DNA from: Aquabacter sp. L1I39
GTDB taxonomy: Bacteria > Pseudomonadota > Alphaproteobacteria > Rhizobiales > Xanthobacteraceae
Direction of reading: 5' to 3'
Assembly: GCF_017742835.1 (NCBI RefSeq)
Contig: NZ_CP072392.1
Location: 3,284,387-3,348,386 of the forward strand
Length of the DNA stretch: 64,000 nt
Shown here: positions 58,942 to 64,000 of the stretch, piece by piece
Layout of the letters: every line of letters begins with the position of its first letter
Numbering within the stretch: the first letter of the stretch is position 1
Translations under genes and position numbers: made by a program
The notes under the pieces: model-generated
Databases searched by the model: none
What the model was told of the DNA's origin: nothing
Seen by the model: only the letters and a program-made list of their open reading frames with translations

Positions 58942-60032
58942 GCCGGCACCCTTTCCCGCCGCTCGGCCATGGCATCCCTCAGGATGGCGTCCACCTGCGC
59001 GGCGCGCTTCTGATAGGTGTGCTCCGCCCGGATGCGGCGTCCGGCGGCCTCGCCGATGGCGCGGGCGCGGGCGGGCGTGAGGGTGGACAGGTGCTCGGCC
59101 ACATCCATGCCGTCGCGGGCCACCAGCACTTCCTCGCCGGGGGTGAGGAAGAGATCGAGGCCGATCCAGGCATCGGTGATGAGGCAGGCCTCGGCGCCCG
59201 CCGCCTCGAAGACGCGCGTGGCCGGCGAAAAGCCGGTCGCGGCCATGCTGTCGCGGGCAATGTTCAGCACCGTGCGGGCGGAGGAGTTGAGCGCATTGTG
59301 GTCGCGCGTATAGACATGGCCGATCTTGCGGACATTGTTCGGCATCGCCCGGTCGTCCCAGCCATTGCCGCCCAGCAGGAAGGATGTCTCCCGCAGGCGG
59401 GCCGCCGGCATGAGGAAGAACTGGGTCACCCGCGCCTCCCGGTCCGGCAGGCGATTGCCGAGGAAGGCCAGATCGCAGGCAAAGCGCGGATCGGGCGCTA
59501 CCCGGTGATGGGTGTCCGGGTCGAGGGCGTTATAGACCGGTTCGCACCGGTGGGCGCCGAGATGGCCATAGGCCTCCACCACTGGCGGCCCGCCGCCATA
59601 GGTGAGCACCAGGTCGAGCGCCGGAAGCAGGCGCAGCAGCGGATGGCCCGGCGAGGCCCGCAGGGCCGCGAGGGTCGCGGGGGCATCCACGTCCCAGAAC
59701 AGGCGCAGGGCGCCGGGACGCGCGGCGGCGACGACGCCCTCCAGCAATGCGTCGTCGAAGACCCCGACGCCACTCGCCTTGACCACCACATCGGCATCGC
59801 CCGCCCGCGCCACGACCCTTTGAAGGCCGTCCTGGGTGGCGGGATAGACCACCACCTTGGCCCAGTCCGGCGGTTCCATGTCGCGGTGCTGCTGGCGATC
59901 AAACGCGTCGGGCTCATAGAAGGTCACGTCATGGCCGAGGCCCGCCAAGCCCTTGATGATGCCGCGATAATAGGTTGCGGCCCCGTTCCAGTAGGAGGAC
60001 AGGAGGCTCGATCCGTAGAAGGCGATCTTCAT
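58938..60032 (-). CDS. glycosyltransferase, CgeB-like, paralogue B
   Basis: 364-residue GT-B-like protein beginning MKIAFYGSSLLSSYWNGAATYYRGIIKGLAGLGHDV. It shares with paralogue A the CDLAFLGNRLPDREARV segment and the C-terminal FEAAGAEACLITDAWIGLDLFLTPGEEVLVARDG loop. Its end overlaps paralogue A and its start overlaps paralogue C (four-base overlaps). The close similarity of neighbours suggests gene duplication with later change of specificity. Cytoplasmic, no signal peptide. Confidence 0.83.
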   Translation of the reverse strand: MKIAFYGSSLLSSYWNGAATYYRGIIKGLAGLGHDVTFYEPDAFDRQQHRDMEPPDWAKVVVYPATQDGLQRVVARAGDADVVVKASGVGVFDDALLEGVVAAARPGALRLFWDVDAPATLAALRASPGHPLLRLLPALDLVLTYGGGPPVVEAYGHLGAHRCEPVYNALDPDTHHRVAPDPRFACDLAFLGNRLPDREARVTQFFLMPAARLRETSFLLGGNGWDDRAMPNNVRKIGHVYTRDHNALNSSARTVLNIARDSMAATGFSPATRVFEAAGAEACLITDAWIGLDLFLTPGEEVLVARDGMDVAEHLSTLTPARARAIGEAAGRRIRAEHTYQKRAAQVDAILRDAMAERRERVPA

Positions 60033-61138
60033 GCGGCGCTCTCCTGTGGGGTGGCGGACAGGCTGCGGACGACGGCGAGCAGTTCGGCCGCCCGGTGGGC
60101 GCAGGTGTGCCGCGCCTGGATGGTGGCAAGGCCATGGGCGGCCAGGTGCGCGCGCAGGTCGGGGTCGGCCTTCAGCGCGGTGAGGTGGCGGGCGCAGGCC
60201 TGTGTGTCCTCGCCCACCAGATAGTCCGCGCCCGGCGTGAACAGATGCTCCGCATCCTCCCAGGGCGCGCTCACCAGGGGGATGCCGCAGGCCAGGGCCT
60301 CGAACACCCGGATCGTGGGGATGCCCGGCAGCACCGAGGCATAATAGCGCCGGGGCACATGGACCGTGGCCAGGTGCCGGGCGAACACCTCGGGAACTCG
60401 GGCATTGGCGAGCCAGCCGGCATAGCGCGCGCCATGCGCGTCGAGCCGCGCCAGCGCCGCAGCAGGATAACGAACCCCATAGATGGTCAGCGGCAGGCCT
60501 GCGCGCGCCGCAGGCTTCAAAAGAAAATCTTCGATCTCCTGGCTCCGCTCCCCCTCGCCGAAATTACCGATCCAGACCACGCCATCCCGGACCGTCTCCT
60601 CCTGCGGCGGATGGAAATGGCGCACGTCCGCCGCCTCGTGCCAGACAAAGACGCGATTGCTCCAGCCCCAGCGGCGATAGACCTCCGCCAGCGCTTCGCC
60701 GAACGCGAGCACGCCGTCATATCCGGAAAGATCGAAGGCGCGGATGGCCTCCGGGTCGCTCACGGCCCGGTGGTGGGTGTCGTGGAACAGAAGCAGGAAG
60801 CGGGCGCCTTGTGCCCGCCGCCGGCCGAGATCGGCTACGAGCGCAGGGTCGTTCCATTCATGAACGATGACGAGGTCGGCCCCGGAAAGGGCGGCCTCCA
60901 TGTCCTCTTCGCTCTCCCAGCGTGCCGGCGCCAGTTCCGGATAGGCCGCGCGGAAGGGGGAGAGGCCGTCCTCCCCATGGTCTTCCAGAAGGCTTTTGAG
61001 GCTCCAGGAGCCCACTGGCTCCAGGGGGCGCACCTCGTGTCCGTCGAGCGCCAGCTCCCGCAGCACGCCGCGCAGGAAATGGGCATTGCCGTGGTTCCAG
61101 CAGGAGAGCAGCGAATGGCTGAAATAGACGATCTTCAT
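60029..61138 (-). CDS. glycosyltransferase, CgeB-like, paralogue C
   Basis: 369-residue GT-B-like protein beginning MKIVYFSHSLLSCWNHGNAHFLRGVLRELALDGHEV. The C-terminal GIPTIRVFEALACGIPLVSAPWEDAEHLFTPGADYLVG gives the donor-binding loop. It is less similar to A and B than they are to each other, and it has His/Asp-rich contacts (FHDTHHRAVSDPEAI) in the middle. It overlaps its neighbours at both ends by four bases. Probably adds a different sugar to the same acceptor; inferred from operon order. Confidence 0.82.
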   Translation of the reverse strand: MKIVYFSHSLLSCWNHGNAHFLRGVLRELALDGHEVRPLEPVGSWSLKSLLEDHGEDGLSPFRAAYPELAPARWESEEDMEAALSGADLVIVHEWNDPALVADLGRRRAQGARFLLLFHDTHHRAVSDPEAIRAFDLSGYDGVLAFGEALAEVYRRWGWSNRVFVWHEAADVRHFHPPQEETVRDGVVWIGNFGEGERSQEIEDFLLKPAARAGLPLTIYGVRYPAAALARLDAHGARYAGWLANARVPEVFARHLATVHVPRRYYASVLPGIPTIRVFEALACGIPLVSAPWEDAEHLFTPGADYLVGEDTQACARHLTALKADPDLRAHLAAHGLATIQARHTCAHRAAELLAVVRSLSATPQESAA

Positions 61139-62265
61139 GCGAGGGTTCCGGTGAGGCTGGACGGGTCGAGGGGGGTGCTGGAGCGCAGCAGCAGGGCGCG
61201 ATACAGGTCGGCCGTGGCCGCGGCCATGACCTGCGCGTCATAGGCCCCCGCCCGCCGCTCCGCCGCTTGGCCCAGGGCCCGGCGCAGCCTCTCATCGGCG
61301 GCGACTGCATTCACAGCGGCGGCAAAGCCCTCCGCGTCGCGCGGCGGCACGAACAGAGCGGCGCCATGCCAGAGCTCGCGGAAGGTGGGAATGTCGGAGA
61401 GCACCAGCGGGCACCCCGCCTGCGCGGCTTCCAGCACGCCGAGGCCGAACGGCTCGTAGAGCGCGGCCGAGACGAAGACGGGCCGTCGGGCGAGATGCGC
61501 GCGCACCGCCGGCTCGTCGAGCGCCCCAAGCGCCATGGCATGGCCGAGGCGCACCGCATCGCCCTGGGGGCTCACGGTCGGACCCGCCAGCAGGAGCGGC
61601 ACGTCCATCTGCGCGGCTGCGGCATCGAGCGTATGGGCATTCTTGCCACGATCCCACAGCCGGCCGGTGGAGAAGGCGAAGGTCGCCTCCGGGGCGATCT
61701 GCGGCAAGGGTGCGCGCGGCGCGGCGCGGCCATTATGCACCACCACGGGCGAGGCGCCGTAAAGCGCCAGCACGGACGTGGCGAAGGCATGGGTGGGGCA
61801 CAGCACGGCGTCCGCTCGGGAAAGCGCCTCTGCCATCAATTGGGTGCGCCAGACGAAGTCCTGCGGCAGCGGGCCGTCCTCCACGGTGCCCCACCAACTG
61901 GCGAGGCAGGAATGCAGCCCCACCGTCACCGGGCAGGGATAGTCGCCCAAGGCCAGGGCCGGGGTATTGAGATGGACGAGGTCCGCATGGTGCGCAAAGG
62001 CGAGGCTGGAGACCTGCTCCGCCGCGGCCAGGATCTGGTCGGGGGTCGATGCCAGCCAGTCCAGCGGCAGGCCGGTCTCCACCACCTGAACGTCGTGCAC
62101 GGCGCGTGCGGTCGCTTGCTGGTGCGGTGCCATGGCCGGCCCCAGCATCACGAGCGTGGTGCGTACTCCAAGGGGGGCGAGGCCTCGCGCCAGATCGAGC
62201 GCATAGGTGAAGACCCCGCCCACCGCATCGGCAGTCAGAAGGAGGTTCAGCGGCAATGGGCGCAT
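61135..62265 (-). CDS. glycosyltransferase family 4-like protein
   Basis: 376-residue GT-B protein. The N-terminal acceptor side starts LNLLLTADAVGGVFTYALDLARGLA, and the C-terminal donor side contains GRLWDRGKNAHTLDAAAA and YEPFGLGVLEAAQAGCPLVLSDIPTFRELW, the GT4 EPFG...E motif. Start at 62265 lies inside the radical SAM gene by 19 bp. It uses a nucleotide sugar, not identified. With three CgeB-like transferases it gives the cassette capacity for an oligosaccharide or multi-sugar conjugate. Confidence 0.87.
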   Translation of the reverse strand: MRPLPLNLLLTADAVGGVFTYALDLARGLAPLGVRTTLVMLGPAMAPHQQATARAVHDVQVVETGLPLDWLASTPDQILAAAEQVSSLAFAHHADLVHLNTPALALGDYPCPVTVGLHSCLASWWGTVEDGPLPQDFVWRTQLMAEALSRADAVLCPTHAFATSVLALYGASPVVVHNGRAAPRAPLPQIAPEATFAFSTGRLWDRGKNAHTLDAAAAQMDVPLLLAGPTVSPQGDAVRLGHAMALGALDEPAVRAHLARRPVFVSAALYEPFGLGVLEAAQAGCPLVLSDIPTFRELWHGAALFVPPRDAEGFAAAVNAVAADERLRRALGQAAERRAGAYDAQVMAAATADLYRALLLRSSTPLDPSSLTGTLA

Positions 62266-63542
62266 GCGGCCTCCAGGTCCGGCAAGGGGAGGGGGTGCTC
62301 TTCCTGGATGTCGCTGAGGCTGGAGAACTGGGCGAGATAGTAAGCGTGCGCCCGCTCCCAGGCCGCCTCGTCGGGCTCGCCGAAAAGGCGCCGATAATCG
62401 GGGGAGGAGGGATAGGGATAGAGCGGGACGGGATCATTGGCCCACACGCCCGCCCGCTGCAGCTTCTCGCGCCACTCCGCCACCAGAGCATCATCGTCCG
62501 CGGGCATTTCGATGAGATTGGCCTGCACGAAGGGCACGCGCCGGCGGGCATGGATGAGGCGCTCGGCCAGTTCGTCGGTGGTCAGGCGGCAATTCTTGTC
62601 CAGCAGGGCGCGCCCTTCCAGGGTCAGGCTTTCAACGCCCGCCTCGATGGACACGCAGCGCGCCGCGCCCAGGAGGTCAAGCATGTCGGGCTTCCACAGG
62701 TCAATGCGGGTCTGAATACCGAAGGGCACCTGACGGGCTTCCAGTGCTTCCAGAAGCGGCTTCTGAGGCAGGAAGATTTCGTCGATGAAGTAGAAATAGG
62801 TGACCCCCTGGGCGATGAGGCGGTCGATTTCGTCCAGCAGCGGCGGCAGGTCGCGCCGACGATAGGCGTCGCGGAAGTCGATCTTGGCGCAGAAGCTGCA
62901 GTGATAGGGGCAGCCGCGCGAGGCCTCCACTTCCGCGCCCGGCCCGTCGGGCTCGGCCTCGAAGCGGTGGTGATGGTGATGATGGCCTTCGATCCAGGCA
63001 TCGGGCCAGGCCAGGGCGGGAAGGTCCTTGAAGCGCGTGGCCCGGGGGCCACCGGTGAGGGTTAAACCGCCGTCCGTGCGGAAGGCCAGGCCCGAAATGG
63101 TTGCAGGCGCGTGACCGTCCGCAAGCTCGACAAGCGCTTCCTCGCATTCCCCGCGTACCACAAGGTCCACGCCCAGCTTGTTCAGCGTCGCCCCAGGCGT
63201 GACTGAGCCGTGCGGACCCACCGCCACCGTGCGGCCACCCTGATCGCCCAGCGCATCCAGGAAGGCCCGGGGCACCCGCAATTCAGGCGGCGCACAGCGC
63301 CAGAAGAGATAGGTGGGCGCGGTGGTAACCACGCTCATGTCCGCACCGAAGGCAGCCACCTCCGCCACGAGCCCTGCATCGTCCTTGCCACTGAGCTGCC
63401 CGTCGCAGATCAGCACCTCATGGCCGGCCTGTTCCAGCAGCACCTTCGCCGATCCCAGCTCCAGCGGCAGATGGGGCGCGCGGCAGCCAAAATAGATGGA
63501 ATGGTCATAGCGCCAAGGCGGATTGACCAGAGCGACGCGCAT
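62247..63542 (-). CDS. B12-binding-domain radical SAM protein
   Basis: 431-residue enzyme. The N-terminal 150 residues (VALVNPPWRYDHSIYFG start) form a cobalamin-binding-like domain without an obvious DxHxxG motif. The radical SAM cluster motif is CPYHCSFC (Cys211, Cys215, Cys218). A natural run of six histidines (His187-His192, EGHHHHHHRFE) lies between the domains. I recall a family of this type (TIGR04295) from similar cassettes, not verified. The start at 63542 is 4 bases after the next gene's stop. Such enzymes methylate or rearrange unactivated carbons, here probably on a sugar or aglycone. Confidence 0.83.
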   Translation of the reverse strand: MRVALVNPPWRYDHSIYFGCRAPHLPLELGSAKVLLEQAGHEVLICDGQLSGKDDAGLVAEVAAFGADMSVVTTAPTYLFWRCAPPELRVPRAFLDALGDQGGRTVAVGPHGSVTPGATLNKLGVDLVVRGECEEALVELADGHAPATISGLAFRTDGGLTLTGGPRATRFKDLPALAWPDAWIEGHHHHHHRFEAEPDGPGAEVEASRGCPYHCSFCAKIDFRDAYRRRDLPPLLDEIDRLIAQGVTYFYFIDEIFLPQKPLLEALEARQVPFGIQTRIDLWKPDMLDLLGAARCVSIEAGVESLTLEGRALLDKNCRLTTDELAERLIHARRRVPFVQANLIEMPADDDALVAEWREKLQRAGVWANDPVPLYPYPSSPDYRRLFGEPDEAAWERAHAYYLAQFSSLSDIQEEHPLPLPDLEAACAHCR

Positions 63543-63545
63543 GGG

Positions 63546-64000
63546 TCACGCCTCCATGGGCTGGGCGATGAGGGCTTTGTCCGTCGGGGGCTGGTGACCG
63601 GCCTCGCCGATCCATTGAGCGAGCCGCGCGACGCCTTCCCGCCAGTCGAGCGGCGCCGGAAGGCCAAGCGCCGCGCGGACCGTGCGCGTGTCGCTCACAT
63701 AATAGCGCTGGTCGCCGGTGCGCCACGGCTGGAGCTCCAGGCGGGCCTGTCGTCCCAGCACCTGTTCCGCATGGGCGATGACATGGCGCAGCGTGACCGC
63801 GTTGGAAGGGCCGCCCCCGAGATTGAAGGCCCGACCCGTCACCTGATCGATGCGGGCGCGGGCCGCCAGATAGGCATCCACCGCATCCTCCACATAGAGG
63901 ACGTCGCGCACCTGATGGCCGTCACCGAACAGCGTGACGGCCTCGCCCGAGGCGATGCGCCGGAGGAAATGGGCCACCCATCCCTGGTCTTCCGTCCCCA
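63546..64000 (-). CDS. NAD-dependent sugar epimerase/dehydratase, N-terminus beyond window edge
   Basis: About 151 C-terminal residues are visible and the frame is open to the right edge, where it reads TEDQGWVAHFLRRIASGEAV. The segment LFGDGHQVRDVLYVEDAVDAY and AFNLGGGPSNAVTLRHVI are the standard C-terminal half of extended SDR sugar epimerases, close to CDP-paratose epimerase and GDP-mannose-type enzymes. It ends 4 bp before the radical SAM start and so begins or continues the minus-strand cassette. The NAD-binding half is not in the window. Confidence 0.85.
   Translation of the reverse strand, partial: GTEDQGWVAHFLRRIASGEAVTLFGDGHQVRDVLYVEDAVDAYLAARARIDQVTGRAFNLGGGPSNAVTLRHVIAHAEQVLGRQARLELQPWRTGDQRYYVSDTRTVRAALGLPAPLDWREGVARLAQWIGEAGHQPPTDKALIAQPMEA

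Overview
The window is GC-rich and densely coded, with four-base ATGA/GTGA gene overlaps. It reads as the chromosome of a metabolically versatile alphaproteobacterium, probably Hyphomicrobiales and perhaps Xanthobacteraceae-like. This is inferred from base composition, the density of ABC transporters for small acids and amines, and five perfect matches to the alphaproteobacterial EcfG (general stress response) promoter. No rRNA, tRNA, CRISPR array, insertion sequence or prophage was recognised.

1-10773: 4-hydroxyphenylacetate (homoprotocatechuate) catabolism. hpaE (cut by the left edge), hpaF, hpaC and hpaB lie on the minus strand, with an AraC regulator (hpaA) and a MarR regulator (hpaR). 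A branched-chain-type ABC transporter (binding protein, LivH, a fused LivM-LivG, LivF) lies between the regulators. Two copies of a TTAAC-NN-GTTAA dyad, before hpaF and between the transporter and hpaR, are probable HpaR operators. 10784-14718: a class I cytochrome P450 with its ferredoxin and ferredoxin reductase, divergent from a LysR regulator.

14726-22281: a LacI regulator, an MFS transporter and an SsuABC-type importer followed by a RidA protein and a metal-dependent amidohydrolase. Matching 14-bp dyads sit in both promoter regions. 22285-27634: an alpha/beta hydrolase, an orphan binding protein and a class II HMG-CoA reductase, divergent from a MocR-type regulator; this may be a mevalonate-use module. 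27675-33380: a GntR regulator, a polar-amino-acid-type ABC importer, a second amidohydrolase and a racemase-fold protein without catalytic cysteines. 33459-40316: a PQQ-type sugar dehydrogenase homologue, a GMC oxidoreductase with its LysR regulator, and a GntR/TctC/tartrate-dehydrogenase-like unit. Two nearly identical dyads lie in the last two divergent promoters. 40470-45662: a DeoR regulator and an Ugp-like sugar or polyol-phosphate ABC transporter preceded by two dyad operators.

45663-53100: a general stress response island. Five GGAAC-N16-CGTT promoters precede a YciF-type ferritin-like protein, a DUF3182 protein plus hydrolase, small membrane proteins, a type IB topoisomerase and a small hypothetical protein. 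An isochorismatase-like hydrolase and a short-chain dehydrogenase lie in the same block.

53303-64000 and beyond: a probable glycoconjugate cassette. It holds inositol-1-phosphate synthase, a histidine phosphatase, a CmoB-like methyltransferase, a glycoside-hydrolase-like protein whose barrel elements appear permuted, a UDP-glucuronate-decarboxylase-like enzyme, four glycosyltransferases, a B12-binding radical SAM enzyme and a sugar-nucleotide epimerase cut by the right edge. Tight overlaps and mixed chemistry make this the strongest candidate for a biosynthetic system whose product is not described.
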